Below are positions 1 to 11,273 of a stretch of DNA of 64,000 bases, piece by piece. The translations under genes and the position numbers were made by a program. This DNA is from Gammaproteobacteria bacterium (GTDB lineage Bacteria; Pseudomonadota; Gammaproteobacteria; S012-40): NCBI GenBank assembly GCA_029881255.1, contig JAOUMY010000001.1, forward strand, positions 868,001-932,000, written 5' to 3'. Positions within the stretch are counted from its first letter, which is position 1, and the number at the start of each line of letters is the position of its first letter. The notes below the pieces were generated by a model. The model was not told where the DNA came from. It worked only from the letters and a program-made list of their open reading frames with translations, and ran no database searches.

Positions 1-96
1 CTGTTGTTCGTTGGCGTTAATGAACTGAGGTTTTACCTGTATGCCGGTGCAAGCCGCAAGAGCCGAACAAAGAACAAGCAGCGCAAATGCACGCAT
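1..96 (-). CDS. lolB: LolB-like outer-membrane lipoprotein, N-terminal part only
   Basis: Only the first 32 codons lie in the window and the gene runs off the left edge. The translation begins MRAFALLVLCSALAAC, a lipoprotein signal peptide with an LAAC lipobox at Cys16. The start codon shares one base with the stop of the upstream TPR gene (TAATG), so the two are probably translationally coupled. LolB receives lipoproteins from LolA and inserts them into the outer membrane. The name rests on context: in Pseudomonas-type genomes a TPR protein gene followed by lolB diverges from hemA, exactly as here. The visible residues alone show only that this is a lipoprotein. Confidence 0.7.
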   Translation of the reverse strand, partial: MRAFALLVLCSALAACTGIQVKPQFINANEQQ

Positions 97-1814
97 TAGT
101 GGCCAAATCGTTTCATGGTCTGGAGTAATACTTCGTTGTCGCCAAATTGTTCTCTGGCCTCATCCCATACTTGACGTGCCTCGCTTGTCTGACCGGACAC
201 AAATAGGGCCTCACCCAAGTGTGCTGCAACCTCACCGTCGCGAATCATGGTATAGGCCTGACGCAAGAGTTCCACCGCTTTGTCATGCTGTCCAAGGCGG
301 AAGTATACCCAGCCCAGACTGTCAATAACCGCTGGATCCTCGGGCTCAAGTTCCATGGCTCTCTTGATGTGCTGCAGTGCTTCTTCCAGGCGATTCGTGC
401 GGTCAGCAAGCGTGTATCCAAGTGCGTTGTGTGCGGCGGCGTTATCTGGTTCGCGTTGCAGAACAAACTGGAGATCTTCTATGGTTACATCAATGCGATC
501 CAGCTTTTCGGCTACCAGCGCGCGCGAGTAAAGCAGATCGATGTCGTTTCTGAATTCGTCGAGTCCACGAGAATATAAATTGTAGGCATCTTTGAATTGT
601 CCGGCGTTCTTTAGCAGATTGCCTTCAAATATCAGGATCTCCTTTTTCTCTTCCAGCGTTTTGATTTCCAGTGCGCGGATGTGCTCCAGGGCTTCATTGA
701 GTGAGTTAGAGCGCGCTAATACGGAGGCAATACGCAACTGTGAGTCCAGGTAATATTCGCCACTGGAGATTCGGTTATACCAATTGAGCGCATCGGAATC
801 GTTTTCTTTTTGCTCAGCAATCTGTCCGAGGTAATACATCACCTGTGAAGAACTTTTACCCATCTTGTATAACTGGCGCAGGTATCCGTCTGCCTCATCG
901 AGTTGTTTAAACTGCATGGAAAGCATGGCTAGCGTGAACAAAACATCTTCATTGTCCGGCATTTTAACTGCAAGCAGTTCAAATTGACTGCGGGCTTCTT
1001 CAAGGCGACGTACGTCAACTAGTGCACGGGCATAGGTCAGGCGGACACCATCTTCGCTGGGGTGGCTCTTGAGGTATTTTGCAAGATAGGTGAGCGCTTC
1101 TTCACTACGACTTAACTGAATGAGTACGCGTGCTCTAAGGGTGATAGCGTCTATCCAGTCCTGTTTGATTTTTAGTGCTTTCTCAACCGCTGCGAGGGCC
1201 TGCTCTTTTTCATTAACCCCAAGTAGCAAGCTGGCGTGTACATAATGGGTTTCGGCGTATTGCGGGTAACGTTCGCTCACAAAAGCTGATATCTCTACAG
1301 CGGATTTCTCGCTTGCTTCCCTTTGTAGCATGGCGCCTATGTGTAAAATGGTGCGCGAAATTCGCTCTTCGCTAGCCTCAAGCAGGGTCATAACCAGCTT
1401 CTTGGTGTCTTCGATTTTTCCAGTTCGGATATAAAAAACGGTGAGCATACGCGTAGCTTCAAGATTGCCTGGGTCGTTTTCCACCCAGATGCGTGCTGCT
1501 TCCAGGGCAACGGTGTCTTCTTTTGCAAAGCTGGCAATGCGGGCTGTACGCGCAGCAATCTCCGGATCGTGACTTTTCTTGGCGGCCTCGAGATAGAAGT
1601 GAGCCGCTACATCCGGCTGGCCGCGTTGTGTGGCTATTTCCCCCACCAAGATTTCGTACATCATATTTGCTTGAACAGAGCCGAAGTCCACGTCTCCAGG
1701 TTTTTCCAGTAGACGGCCATTGTTGGAATCGTGGCGTTGAGGTGTACTACTACAGGCAGTGAGCAGGCCTGTTGCCATAAGTAATAGAATGCCGACACTT
1801 GGCCTAATCTTCAT
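96..1814 (-). CDS. TPR-repeat lipoprotein upstream of lolB
   Basis: The 572-residue protein starts with a lipoprotein signal ending LLTAC (Cys21), so it should be anchored on the periplasmic side of a membrane, probably the outer one. The rest is helical and built of tetratricopeptide repeats. The clearest are in the last third, where residues such as AHNALGYTLADR and DSLGWVYFRLGQHDKA follow the TPR pattern of small and large residues. Such proteins are scaffolds, and no catalytic domain is visible. It is co-oriented and overlapping with lolB and divergent from hemA, the arrangement found in pseudomonads. The exact client is unknown; a role in envelope or lipoprotein biogenesis is inference from the neighbour. 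Confidence 0.85.
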   Translation of the reverse strand: MKIRPSVGILLLMATGLLTACSSTPQRHDSNNGRLLEKPGDVDFGSVQANMMYEILVGEIATQRGQPDVAAHFYLEAAKKSHDPEIAARTARIASFAKEDTVALEAARIWVENDPGNLEATRMLTVFYIRTGKIEDTKKLVMTLLEASEERISRTILHIGAMLQREASEKSAVEISAFVSERYPQYAETHYVHASLLLGVNEKEQALAAVEKALKIKQDWIDAITLRARVLIQLSRSEEALTYLAKYLKSHPSEDGVRLTYARALVDVRRLEEARSQFELLAVKMPDNEDVLFTLAMLSMQFKQLDEADGYLRQLYKMGKSSSQVMYYLGQIAEQKENDSDALNWYNRISSGEYYLDSQLRIASVLARSNSLNEALEHIRALEIKTLEEKKEILIFEGNLLKNAGQFKDAYNLYSRGLDEFRNDIDLLYSRALVAEKLDRIDVTIEDLQFVLQREPDNAAAHNALGYTLADRTNRLEEALQHIKRAMELEPEDPAVIDSLGWVYFRLGQHDKAVELLRQAYTMIRDGEVAAHLGEALFVSGQTSEARQVWDEAREQFGDNEVLLQTMKRFGH

Positions 1815-2155
1815 CTAAACTCCGCTTTCGACTGGTAGCACTATATCGTCAATAAATTCAGTTGCTTAAATATTCTGTATCAACAGGGTTAATAGCGGCA
1901 TAATGCGTCCGCCTATACTATTGGCCCATTCGACTGAATTTGGTTCCCGCCTATGGGTCAAACGGTGTGAACGTTGCCCGACATTGTTTAGCAAAAACAG
2001 GAAGTTGTTATATCCGGAGCAAGCGCTGCTACTATACCATTTTTGACAAAGGAATCAGTAAGCAAGAATTGCCCCGAGCGAAAGTATGGCTTGTTTTTAC
2101 GGTGGCCTTTTAAGAAAATTACGGGTTCGCTGCTTCAGGACTCCTTGGCACTTAT
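1815..2155. other. Divergent intergenic region between the TPR gene and hemA
   Basis: These 341 bases separate two divergent genes and should hold both promoters. On the plus strand TACTAT at 2030-2035, preceded by TG at 2027-2028, resembles an extended -10 box; TTGTTA at 2005-2010 is a possible -35 at a long 19-base spacing. That would give hemA a leader of about 110 bases. A TTGACA at 2043-2048 has no convincing -10 partner. I found no tRNA, no strong hairpin and no further open reading frame. Confidence 0.4.
2005..2035 (+). promoter_or_regulatory. Possible extended -10 promoter for hemA-prfA-prmC
   Basis: TTGTTA (2005-2010) and TG-C-TACTAT (2027-2035) form a sigma70-like pair with a 19-base spacer. 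The spacer is longer than ideal, but an extended -10 can compensate. It is placed upstream of hemA in the only sizeable gap on that strand. Weak call based on consensus alone. Confidence 0.35.
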
Positions 2156-3421
2156 ATGAAACTACTGGCATTCGGTATTAACCACAAGACCGCTCCCGTC
2201 GACATTCGGGAAAAGGTCGCATTTGCGCCAGAGCGCTTAGCTGAGGCCCTAAATGGGTTGGTGGCCGGCGCGCGTGTAAAAGAAGCCGCTATCTTGTCCA
2301 CATGTAACCGTACAGAGCTCTATTGTTGCCTGAACGACGCGGATACCAGCGCGATCGAACACTGGTTCTCCGACTATCACCACCTGGAACTGGAAAAGCT
2401 TCGTCCCTATTTCTATGCTCATCCGGATAATGAAGCTGTACGTCATCTCCTACGAGTCGCCAGCGGTCTTGACTCACTGGTGTTGGGCGAACCGCAAATT
2501 CTGGGCCAGGTAAAAACCGCCTATCGTCAGGCAACCGAGGCGGGCACGGTTGGAAAGATTCTCAATAGACTTTGTCAGCATACGTTTAATGTAGCCAAAC
2601 AAGTTCGCACAGATACCGCAATTGGCGAAAGCCCTGTTTCTGTAGCGTTTGCGGCGGTGAGTTTATCCAAACAGATTTTTAGCAATTTCGAAAAACATAC
2701 GGCGATGCTCATTGGCGCAGGCGAGACAATTGAGCTGGCAGCGCGTCACCTGCATGAAAACGGTATTGGCCGTATGATCATCGCGAACCGCACTGTACAA
2801 AGAGCGCAAGCCTTGGCAGATGAATTGGGCGCTTATGCGATTCCTCTAGGCGATATTCCTAAGCATCTGGCAGAAGCCGATATTGTTATTTCTTCGACGG
2901 CCAGTCCTTTGCCAATTTTAGGTAAGGGAAGTGTCGAAAGGGCGATAAGGGCGCGTAAACATCGTCCAATTCTGATGGTTGATATTGCTGTGCCGCGGGA
3001 TATTGAACCTGAGGTGGGTGAGTTGGCGGATATCTATCTCTATACCGTCGATGACCTCCAGGAAATTATTCAGGAAGGCTTGAAGAGTCGCCAGGAGGCC
3101 GCGTTCAAGGCAGAGGAAATCATAGATGGACAGGTTTCCAATTTCATGGGGTGGATGAAATCACAGGACTCGGTAAGTCTCATTCGAGAATTTCGTACCC
3201 AAATGGATATCCTCAAAGATGCGGAACTGGAAAAAGCGATTGCCGCACTGAATGGCGGCGCGAATGCAGAAGACGTTTTGCATCGTTTGGCGCATAATCT
3301 CACCAATAAACTCTCTCATAATCCTACGGCTGCGCTGCGTCGTGCCAGCCAGGATGGCGAAGTCGAATTGCTAAAAGCCATCCAGGAAATCTACAACCTC
3401 AAACATTCTGAAGAAGGTTAA
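2156..3421 (+). CDS. hemA: Glutamyl-tRNA reductase
   Basis: HemA reduces glutamyl-tRNA(Glu) to glutamate-1-semialdehyde with NADPH, the first committed step of tetrapyrrole synthesis by the C5 route. The 421-residue length is normal. The N-terminal catalytic domain carries the signature STCNRTELY with the nucleophilic Cys at residue 50. A Rossmann NADPH domain follows ([13 protein letters not shown], then ANRT), and a C-terminal helical dimerisation domain ends the protein. The gene is followed after two bases by prfA and then prmC, the common gammaproteobacterial hemA-prfA-prmC order. A second heme-pathway gene, hemE, lies at 41827. Confidence 0.97.
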   Translation: MKLLAFGINHKTAPVDIREKVAFAPERLAEALNGLVAGARVKEAAILSTCNRTELYCCLNDADTSAIEHWFSDYHHLELEKLRPYFYAHPDNEAVRHLLRVASGLDSLVLGEPQILGQVKTAYRQATEAGTVGKILNRLCQHTFNVAKQVRTDTAIGESPVSVAFAAVSLSKQIFSNFEKHTAMLIGAGETIELAARHLHENGIGRMIIANRTVQRAQALADELGAYAIPLGDIPKHLAEADIVISSTASPLPILGKGSVERAIRARKHRPILMVDIAVPRDIEPEVGELADIYLYTVDDLQEIIQEGLKSRQEAAFKAEEIIDGQVSNFMGWMKSQDSVSLIREFRTQMDILKDAELEKAIAALNGGANAEDVLHRLAHNLTNKLSHNPTAALRRASQDGEVELLKAIQEIYNLKHSEEG

Positions 3422-3423
3422 CT

Positions 3424-4512
3424 GTGAAAGCATCCATACTGGCCAAGCTGGAGCATATCTCCGAGCGGGTAGAGGAGATAAATGCCTTGCTCGCCGATCC
3501 TGGTGTTATTGGTGATCAAAATAAATTTCGAAATCTGTCGAAAGAACACGCGCAGCTAACGCCGGTTGCTGATTGTTTTCATGGTTATCAACAAACGCTA
3601 GAGGATATCGAGGCGGCGCAAATGTTGATGGATGACAGCGACGCGGACATGCGCAAGATGGGCGTGGAAGAATTCAAGCTTGCGGAAAAACGCCGTGAAG
3701 AATTATCGCTGGAATTGCAAAAACTTCTGTTACCCAAAGATCCCCATGACGACAGCAATATCTTTCTTGAAATTCGCGCAGGTACTGGTGGAGACGAGGC
3801 GGCGATATTTGCCGGTGATTTATTCCGAATGTATTCAAAATATGCCGAGATACAGCGTTGGCAAGTGGAAACCATGAGTGAGAGCCTGGGCGAACACGGT
3901 GGTTACAAGGAGGTTATCGCACGCATCATTGGAAAAGGCGCCTATTCAAAATTGAAATTCGAATCAGGGGCGCATCGCGTGCAACGTGTGCCAGAAACCG
4001 AGTCACAGGGGCGCATACATACGTCTGCATGTACGGTCGCGATTTTACCTGAAGTCGACGAAGTGGAAGCGATCAACATCAATCCTGCAGATCTAAAAGT
4101 CGACACCTATCGCGCATCAGGCGCTGGTGGGCAGCACGTTAACAAAACTGATTCGGCCATTCGGATAACCCATTTACCGACAGGCATCGTTGTTGAGTGT
4201 CAGGACGAAAGATCACAGCACAAGAATCGCGCTCGCGCTATGTCTTTGTTGCAATCAAGGCTGTTAACACAGGAACAGGAAAAACAGGCTGCGGAACAGG
4301 CTGAGTCCAGACGTTTGCAAGTCGGCAGTGGAGATCGCTCTGAGCGCATACGTACCTATAATTTTCCGCAGGGGCGTGTTACCGATCATCGTATCAATCT
4401 CACTCTGTACAAACTGGAAGCGCTAATGGAAGGCGAAATGAATATGATCGTCGAACCGTTGATTAATGAATATCAGGCGGATCAGCTGGCTGCGCTTAGC
4501 GAAGAGAAATAG
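3424..4512 (+). CDS. prfA: Peptide chain release factor 1
   Basis: RF1 recognises UAA and UAG stop codons and triggers peptide release on the ribosome. The 362-residue protein has the universal GGQ motif at residues 235-237 within [10 protein letters not shown], and the conserved downstream [19 protein letters not shown] block. It starts with GTG two bases after the hemA stop, which suggests translational coupling. The glutamine of GGQ is methylated by PrmC, encoded immediately downstream. Confidence 0.97.
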   Translation: MKASILAKLEHISERVEEINALLADPGVIGDQNKFRNLSKEHAQLTPVADCFHGYQQTLEDIEAAQMLMDDSDADMRKMGVEEFKLAEKRREELSLELQKLLLPKDPHDDSNIFLEIRAGTGGDEAAIFAGDLFRMYSKYAEIQRWQVETMSESLGEHGGYKEVIARIIGKGAYSKLKFESGAHRVQRVPETESQGRIHTSACTVAILPEVDEVEAININPADLKVDTYRASGAGGQHVNKTDSAIRITHLPTGIVVECQDERSQHKNRARAMSLLQSRLLTQEQEKQAAEQAESRRLQVGSGDRSERIRTYNFPQGRVTDHRINLTLYKLEALMEGEMNMIVEPLINEYQADQLAALSEEK

Positions 4513-4521
4513 AGGCGTGTT

Positions 4522-5355
4522 GTGCCCGAGTCTATACAACAGGCTTTAAAGCAGGCGTCGGAGAAAATGCCGAGCGACACAGCTGTTCTGGATGCTGAGT
4601 TATTGCTGTGTCATGTTCTCGATGTAAAGCGTGCTTATCTACGTACCTGGCCTGAGCGAGAGTTGAATGAGGACGAAGAGAAGTTCTTTCGCGCGCTGGT
4701 AAGCAGGCGTGCCACTGGTGAACCACTGGCTTATATTACAGGTACGCAGGAATTTTGGTCGCTAAGCCTCAAGGTGACATCGGATACCTTAATACCCCGC
4801 CCTGAAACAGAGTTGCTGGTGGAGCATTCGTTGGATTTGTTATCCAATGTCCGCAGCCCTGTCATTCTCGATTTGGGAACCGGCAGTGGAGCGATCGCGT
4901 TGGCGCTGGCGATTGAGCGCCCAGACGCAATGATTGTCGCAACGGACAAGTCTGCGGCAGCACTGGATATCGCAAAATTTAATGCGCTTAAACATCATCT
5001 GGCAAACGTTCACTTCGTGCGTGCGAGTTGGGGAGTATGTTTTGCCGATCATCAGTTTGATCTTGTCGTTAGTAATCCACCATACGTCGATAAGAATGAT
5101 CCAGATCTTGCCTCTGATGTTCAAAGATATGAGCCTGGAGTTGCCCTGTTTTCGCAAGCTGCGGGTTTGCAGGATATTGATGCAATCACCACGCAGTCGA
5201 AGAATTTATTAAAGGATGAAAGTTGGTTGTTACTTGAGCACGGTTGGAAACAGGCTGAAAATGTTCGCGCCCTGTTGATGCAGAAAGGCTTGACCGACGT
5301 TCAAACTGTAAAAGACTTGGCGGGTCATGACCGAGTGAGCATGGCGAGACGATAA
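4522..5355 (+). CDS. prmC: Release factor glutamine methyltransferase
   Basis: PrmC (HemK) N5-methylates the glutamine of the GGQ motif in RF1 and RF2 using S-adenosylmethionine. The 277-residue protein has the helical N-terminal domain, the SAM-binding motif I (ILDLGTGSGAIALALA) and the glutamine-binding NPPY motif at residues 185-188. It starts with GTG ten bases after prfA, the gene for its substrate. The start gives a normal family length and no better upstream start is visible. Confidence 0.96.
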   Translation: MPESIQQALKQASEKMPSDTAVLDAELLLCHVLDVKRAYLRTWPERELNEDEEKFFRALVSRRATGEPLAYITGTQEFWSLSLKVTSDTLIPRPETELLVEHSLDLLSNVRSPVILDLGTGSGAIALALAIERPDAMIVATDKSAAALDIAKFNALKHHLANVHFVRASWGVCFADHQFDLVVSNPPYVDKNDPDLASDVQRYEPGVALFSQAAGLQDIDAITTQSKNLLKDESWLLLEHGWKQAENVRALLMQKGLTDVQTVKDLAGHDRVSMARR

Positions 5356-5367
5356 CTAGAGCAGAAT

Positions 5368-5775
5368 ATGAAATCTTTCCCTATTTCACGCACCGTAGTT
5401 AATAAAATTCTGACTCAAGCACAACACAATATCGAAGTTGAAATATGTGGGCTGATTGGCGGTCGAGACAAACGACCTGAGACAGTCTATCCAGTGCCTA
5501 ATATTGCCTGCGATCAAACGCGCTTATTTGAAATGGACCCTGCTAGACAAATAGAGGCAATGCGCGAAATGCGCGAAGCGGGCGAACAACTGCTGGCGAT
5601 ATATCATTCCCATCCCACTGCCCCTGCGCGACCATCACTAAAAGATATTCATGATGCGGCTTATAAAGAGGTCGTTTATTTGATAGTGTCGCTCAGTACT
5701 GAGGGTGTATTGGAAATGCGTGGTTTTTTTATCAGGGATGATGTGACAGAAGAGATTGAATTGAGCCTGGAGTAG
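5368..5775 (+). CDS. JAMM/MPN+ family metallopeptidase (M67-like)
   Basis: This 135-residue protein has a complete JAMM zinc motif: HSH followed by seven residues, then S-L-K-D (residues HSHPTAPARPSLKD), with a conserved upstream Glu in VEICGLIGG. Bacterial stand-alone JAMM proteins of this size are zinc peptidases. Characterised members such as Mec cleave amino acids from the C-terminus of ubiquitin-fold sulfur-carrier proteins, and many sit near moeB/thiF genes. Here it follows prmC by 12 bases, presumably in the same operon, where Pseudomonas has moeB. No sulfur-carrier or moeB gene is in the window, so the substrate cannot be named. It converges with hslO, leaving 15 bases between stops. 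Confidence 0.88.
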   Translation: MKSFPISRTVVNKILTQAQHNIEVEICGLIGGRDKRPETVYPVPNIACDQTRLFEMDPARQIEAMREMREAGEQLLAIYHSHPTAPARPSLKDIHDAAYKEVVYLIVSLSTEGVLEMRGFFIRDDVTEEIELSLE

Positions 5776-5790
5776 CGGAGTAGCCTGGGA

Positions 5791-6684
5791 TTAATGCTTG
5801 GTGGGAGGAATATCCTGGCGAGTATCTGAGGCGAAAATTTCTTCCGCATCAATTCGGTCAAATATATATTGCTGGCCGCACATTTCGCAATTGATGTCGA
5901 CTAGCCCTTTTTCTTCGATAATGCTCCGCACTTCGGTAAGGCCAAGGCCGCGTAGCATGTTGCGCACGCGTTCACGGCTACACGAGCAGCGAAAGAAAAC
6001 AGGCTCCGCATCCATAAGACGAATGTCTTCTTCGTGATATAAACGGTGTAAAATCTCCTGGGCTGACAACTCTACTAATTCCTTTTCTGTCATTGTCGAC
6101 GCCAGCGTGGTCAGGCGATTCCAATCATCGGCATCGGGTTCGGTTTTTCCAGGCATGCGTTGTAATAACATGCCCGTCGCTTGTTCATTGTCTGTTGCCA
6201 ACCACAGACGTGTATCCAGTTGCTCAGACTGGGTAAGATAATATTCCAAGGCCTCGGCGATAGTGTTACCGATTAATTCAATTATGCCCTGGTAACGTTC
6301 ATTGGTGATGTTGTTCTCGATAGTGATGACAAGGTTTCCCTTGCCAAACAGTTCATGGAGTGTTCCTTGTTCCGGCATGTCCTCACTGTGTTTTGCGACG
6401 CCGCGTAGTGTGTGATCGTTGCTGGCTTCCATCACCATCAGTGAAATGGGTCCGTCGCCGGTTACCTGAAACGACAAGGTGCCTTCAAATTTCAACGTGG
6501 AGGATAGTAGCGCTGCAGCGGCCATGAATTCCGCCAAAGTTCTTTTTACGATTTCGGGATATTGATTTCGTTCAAGCACCGCGCGCCAGGTAGCATCGAG
6601 ATGCACAATCTCGCCACGTACGGGGATATTTTCAAACATAAATCGTCGGATGATATCTTTTTCTTTCATAGATTGAATCTTCAT
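5791..6684 (-). CDS. hslO: Redox-regulated chaperone Hsp33
   Basis: Hsp33 is a holdase chaperone switched on by oxidation and heat. The 297-residue protein has the expected length. Near the C-terminus it has the redox-switch zinc site: a CSC pair within FFRCSCSRERV and a CEMC pair within DINCEMCGQQY, giving the CxC...CxxC pattern. The start at 6684 is preceded by GGGAA four bases upstream; an in-frame ATG five codons later (6669) is an alternative. It lies downstream of gatB on the same strand with a 47-base gap, so it may share the gatCAB transcript. Confidence 0.95.
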   Translation of the reverse strand: MKIQSMKEKDIIRRFMFENIPVRGEIVHLDATWRAVLERNQYPEIVKRTLAEFMAAAALLSSTLKFEGTLSFQVTGDGPISLMVMEASNDHTLRGVAKHSEDMPEQGTLHELFGKGNLVITIENNITNERYQGIIELIGNTIAEALEYYLTQSEQLDTRLWLATDNEQATGMLLQRMPGKTEPDADDWNRLTTLASTMTEKELVELSAQEILHRLYHEEDIRLMDAEPVFFRCSCSRERVRNMLRGLGLTEVRSIIEEKGLVDINCEMCGQQYIFDRIDAEEIFASDTRQDIPPTKH

Positions 6685-6731
6685 AGCGTTCCCGAACCAA
6701 AGCCCAGTCTGAACGCAAACGTTGCCGTTTC

Positions 6732-8168
6732 TTATCCCTTTAATTTATCGCGCAGCAATTGGTTAACTTGTCCAGGATTTGCTTTGCCCTGGCTGGCCTT
6801 CATGACCTGTCCTACGAAAAAGCCGAGTACTTTTTCTTTTCCAGCGCGGAATTGCTCAACCTGGTCCATATTGTCGGCCATGATTTCGTCAATAATCTTT
6901 TCGATAAAGCCGGTGTCTGTAACCTGCTTCAGCCCCTGGCTCTCGATAATACTATCGGCATTGCCTTCACCGGCCCACATGGCTTCAAACACTTTTTTGG
7001 CAATTTTTCCGGAAATGGTGTTGTCACGTATACGTAGCAGCATCCCGCCCAGCAATTGCGGTGTAACCGGGCACTCGCTGATATCTTTTTCGTCACGATT
7101 GAGTCCGGCGATGACGTCACCCATAACCCAGTTGGCGCATAGCTTTGGATCTTCGCCACCCTCGCGTATGCATGACTCGAAGTAATCTGCCAATTCACGA
7201 GATGCCGTTAGAACGCCGGCATCGTATTCCGGAAGCCTGTATTCGTTGACGAAGCGGTCACGTTTCTGATCGGGCAGTTCTGGAAGATTTTCTTGTATCG
7301 CGTCAAGAAATGCCTGATCGACTTCAACAGGAAGTAGATCAGGATCTGGAAAGTAGCGATAGTCGTTGGCTTCCTCTTTGGAACGCATGGAACGGGTTTC
7401 GCCTTTGTCCGCATCATAGAGTCGCGTTTCCTGTACGACTTCGCCGCCGCTTTCGAGTATATGAATCTGGCGATCTACTTCGTAGTCGATAGCTTTTTCG
7501 ATAAAGCGGAAAGAGTTGAGATTCTTGATTTCAGCGCGGGTACCGAATTTCTCTTCACCTTTTAACCGTACCGACACGTTGGCGTCGCAACGGAACGAGC
7601 CTTCCTGCATATTGCCATCAGAAATCCCAAGATAACGCACGATAGCGTGAATCTTTTTCATATAGGCGACGGCTTCTTTGGCTGAGCGCATGTCTGGCTC
7701 TGATACAATCTCCAGCAAAGGTGTGCCGGCGCGATTGAGGTCTATGCCTGTCATGCCTTGAAAATCTTCGTGCAAGGATTTGCCTGCGTCCTCTTCCAAA
7801 TGCGCGCGAGTCACGCCTATCGTCTTGGTCGTACCGTCTTCCAGTTCGATGTCCATGGTGCCGTTTGCGACGATAGGTAATTCAAATTGGCTTATCTGGT
7901 AGCCTTTGGGTAAATCAGGATAAAAATAATTCTTTCGTGCAAACACAGAGCGTTTGGCGACTGTCGCGCCTATCGCGAGGCCAAATTTTGCGGCCATAAC
8001 GACGGCTTCTTTGTTTAATACCGGCAATACACCTGGCATACCCAGGTCGATTAATGAGGCTTGCGTGTTCGGTTCCGCGCCGAACGTCGTCGCGCTACCG
8101 GAAAAAATCTTACTCTTTGTCGCAAGCTGCGCGTGAATCTCTAGACCGATGACTGTTTCCCATTCCAT
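6732..8168 (-). CDS. gatB: Asp/Glu-tRNA amidotransferase subunit B
   Basis: GatB, with GatA and GatC, phosphorylates and amidates misacylated Glu-tRNA(Gln) and/or Asp-tRNA(Asn). The 478-residue protein begins [15 protein letters not shown] and contains the conserved [10 protein letters not shown] block and the YRYFPDPDL block of the family. A C-terminal YqeY/GatB tail domain follows. It starts 18 bases after gatA. Presence of the trimer means at least one of Gln-tRNA or Asn-tRNA is made by the indirect route, unlike E. coli, which lacks GatCAB. Confidence 0.97.
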   Translation of the reverse strand: MEWETVIGLEIHAQLATKSKIFSGSATTFGAEPNTQASLIDLGMPGVLPVLNKEAVVMAAKFGLAIGATVAKRSVFARKNYFYPDLPKGYQISQFELPIVANGTMDIELEDGTTKTIGVTRAHLEEDAGKSLHEDFQGMTGIDLNRAGTPLLEIVSEPDMRSAKEAVAYMKKIHAIVRYLGISDGNMQEGSFRCDANVSVRLKGEEKFGTRAEIKNLNSFRFIEKAIDYEVDRQIHILESGGEVVQETRLYDADKGETRSMRSKEEANDYRYFPDPDLLPVEVDQAFLDAIQENLPELPDQKRDRFVNEYRLPEYDAGVLTASRELADYFESCIREGGEDPKLCANWVMGDVIAGLNRDEKDISECPVTPQLLGGMLLRIRDNTISGKIAKKVFEAMWAGEGNADSIIESQGLKQVTDTGFIEKIIDEIMADNMDQVEQFRAGKEKVLGFFVGQVMKASQGKANPGQVNQLLRDKLKG

Positions 8169-8186
8169 CTTCGAATAACCTCAATC

Positions 8187-9641
8187 TTATGCGTACGCAG
8201 CTGGACATTGTTTGTGCCAGTCAGTGTTCAACTGAAACTGGTGTGCGACATTGAGTAAGCGAGACTCATCGAAATAGTTTCCGATGAGCTGCATGCCCAC
8301 GGGCATATTGTTCGAAAAGCCAGCAGGCACTGATATCCCGGGCAGTCCTGCAAGATTGACTGAAATCGTATAAATGTCTGAAAGATACATTTTGACCGGA
8401 TCGCTAGATTTCTCGCCAATCTTGAACGCTGTTTCCGGAGCCGTTGGGCCGAGTATAAGATCGACTTCCTGAAAGGCCTTGGTGAAATCCTCGCTGATCA
8501 AGCGACGTATCTGCTGTGCTTTTAAATAATAGGCATCGTAGTATCCGGCCGACAAGGCGTAGGCGCCGATCATAATACGTCGTTTCACCTCAGCACCAAA
8601 TCCTTCGCCCCGACTACGTTTGTACAGGTCTTCAAGGTCAACGGCATTCTTACAGCGATAGCCGTAGCGCACACCATCGAATCGCGACAGATTAGACGAA
8701 CACTCTGCTGGGGCAACAACATAGTAGGCGGGGACCGACAATCGAGTATTCGGCAGACTAATGTCTTTAAAGCTTGCGCCCAATTTGCCTAAAACCTGAC
8801 GTGCTTCCTCGATAACGGCACCAGTACCCGCATCCAGGGCGTCGTCAAAATATTCTTTGGGTAGACCAATTGTTAAGCCCTTAAGCGAGTTGTTCAAAGC
8901 CTGGGTATAGTCCGGTACATCGCGTTCCGCGCTGGTGGAATCTTTTGGATCAAAACCCGCCATAGCATTGAGAAGAATGGCGGCATCTTCGGCGCTACGA
9001 GCAAAGGGGCCTGCCTGATCGAGGCTTGAGGCAAAGGCGATCATGCCCCAGCGCGAAACGCGGCCATAGGTAGGTTTAAGACCGGTAACGCCACACATTG
9101 CAGCTGGTTGCCTGATAGAGCCACCGGTATCGGTACCTGTGCTTGCTACTGCCAGACGAGCCACAACAGCGGCCGCTGAGCCACCTGACGAACCACCTGG
9201 AATACGCTCCAGATCCCAGGGATTATGCACAGGTCCGTAAAAGCTGCTTTCGTTGGAAGAACCCATGGCGAACTCATCCATGTTGGTCTTGCCCAACATA
9301 ATTGCGCCCTCGGTGTTGAACTTTTCAACAACGGTTGCGTCGTAGGGGGAGACAAAATTATCAAGCATCTTCGAAGCACAACTGGTTTTGACGCCAAGCG
9401 TACAGAAGATGTCTTTGTGGGCAATCGGAATGCCGGTCAATTGACGATGGGTTTTTGCGGCAATGCGTTCATCAGCCGCCTTTGCTTGAGCCAAAGCCTG
9501 TTCTTCAGTGACAGTGATATAGCTGTTAATGCCTGAATCGTGTTGTTTTATGCGCTTCAGATATTCCTTTGTCAGTTCAAGACTGGAGATCTTCCCGGTG
9601 GATAAATCTGAAGAGAGTTCCGCAATTGTCTTTTCTAACAT
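8187..9641 (-). CDS. gatA: Asp/Glu-tRNA amidotransferase subunit A
   Basis: GatA is the amidase subunit that releases ammonia from glutamine for the GatB active site. The 484-residue protein shows the amidase-signature catalytic elements: the Lys of PIAHKDIF, the Ser-rich loop [12 protein letters not shown] and the nucleophile loop near [11 protein letters not shown]. It begins [16 protein letters not shown] and has normal length. It is the middle gene of gatC-gatA-gatB, with an unusually wide 119-base gap behind gatC and 18 bases before gatB. Confidence 0.97.
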   Translation of the reverse strand: MLEKTIAELSSDLSTGKISSLELTKEYLKRIKQHDSGINSYITVTEEQALAQAKAADERIAAKTHRQLTGIPIAHKDIFCTLGVKTSCASKMLDNFVSPYDATVVEKFNTEGAIMLGKTNMDEFAMGSSNESSFYGPVHNPWDLERIPGGSSGGSAAAVVARLAVASTGTDTGGSIRQPAAMCGVTGLKPTYGRVSRWGMIAFASSLDQAGPFARSAEDAAILLNAMAGFDPKDSTSAERDVPDYTQALNNSLKGLTIGLPKEYFDDALDAGTGAVIEEARQVLGKLGASFKDISLPNTRLSVPAYYVVAPAECSSNLSRFDGVRYGYRCKNAVDLEDLYKRSRGEGFGAEVKRRIMIGAYALSAGYYDAYYLKAQQIRRLISEDFTKAFQEVDLILGPTAPETAFKIGEKSSDPVKMYLSDIYTISVNLAGLPGISVPAGFSNNMPVGMQLIGNYFDESRLLNVAHQFQLNTDWHKQCPAAYA

Positions 9642-9760
9642 GTTCTATTGGCTCCAGAACTTTGACTGTCGAATGGTTCCTGGGGAATTCGGAACGGTTT
9701 CTGCATTGTGGTTTATCGCTTTGAAATTACAATGTTTACTGGCTACAGTTTGCTATTCTG

Positions 9761-10048
9761 TTATTCGATGACTTTCGGAACCAGATACAAACCGTCTTCA
9801 GTGAGCGGAGCGAGCGATTGATAGTCGTCCCGATGATTCGTTTCGGTGACTTCGTCAGTACGCAAGCGTTGATGCATATCCAGGGGATGAGCCATAGGTG
9901 TAACACCCTGGGTATCGACAGAGCTCATTTGCTCGACGAGTTGCAAAATACTGGAAAGATTTTCTGACAAGGCAGGAATATCTTTCTCGTCGATAGCGAT
10001 TCGGGCTAAATGGGCAATGTTTTTGACATCGTCTTTTTGTAAGGACAT
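9761..10048 (-). CDS. gatC: Asp/Glu-tRNA amidotransferase subunit C
   Basis: GatC is the small clamp subunit that holds GatA and GatB together. The start chosen is the ATG at 10048 ([19 protein letters not shown]), giving 95 residues, the usual family length. A GGAG sits seven bases upstream. The reading frame stays open to 10093, but that would add 15 residues not expected in the family. The C-terminus contains the typical LR-DEV...[15 protein letters not shown] pattern. The gene diverges from mreB, the same arrangement as in Pseudomonas. Confidence 0.95.
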   Translation of the reverse strand: MSLQKDDVKNIAHLARIAIDEKDIPALSENLSSILQLVEQMSSVDTQGVTPMAHPLDMHQRLRTDEVTETNHRDDYQSLAPLTEDGLYLVPKVIE

Positions 10049-10104
10049 CGTGGTCTCCGGCGTCACTGTTTTGCTGGGGACGAACCTTATCACACGTTGA
10101 TTGC

Positions 10105-10133
10105 TTGCCCAAAGTGTTTCACGTTGTTAGATT
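10105..10133 (+). promoter_or_regulatory. Possible sigma70 promoter for mreB
   Basis: TTGCCC (10105-10110) and TAGATT (10128-10133) are separated by 17 bases and lie 43 bases before the mreB start, in the divergent gap with gatC. Match to consensus is moderate. Consensus reading only. Confidence 0.35.
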
Positions 10134-10158
10134 AGGCAACCTTTTAATTATTAACTAG

Positions 10159-11223
<1,065 letters not shown>

Positions 11224-11273
11224 GCCTTAGCGCTACTCCATTTCATAAAGTATCAGGTTTACGGAGGTAGACC

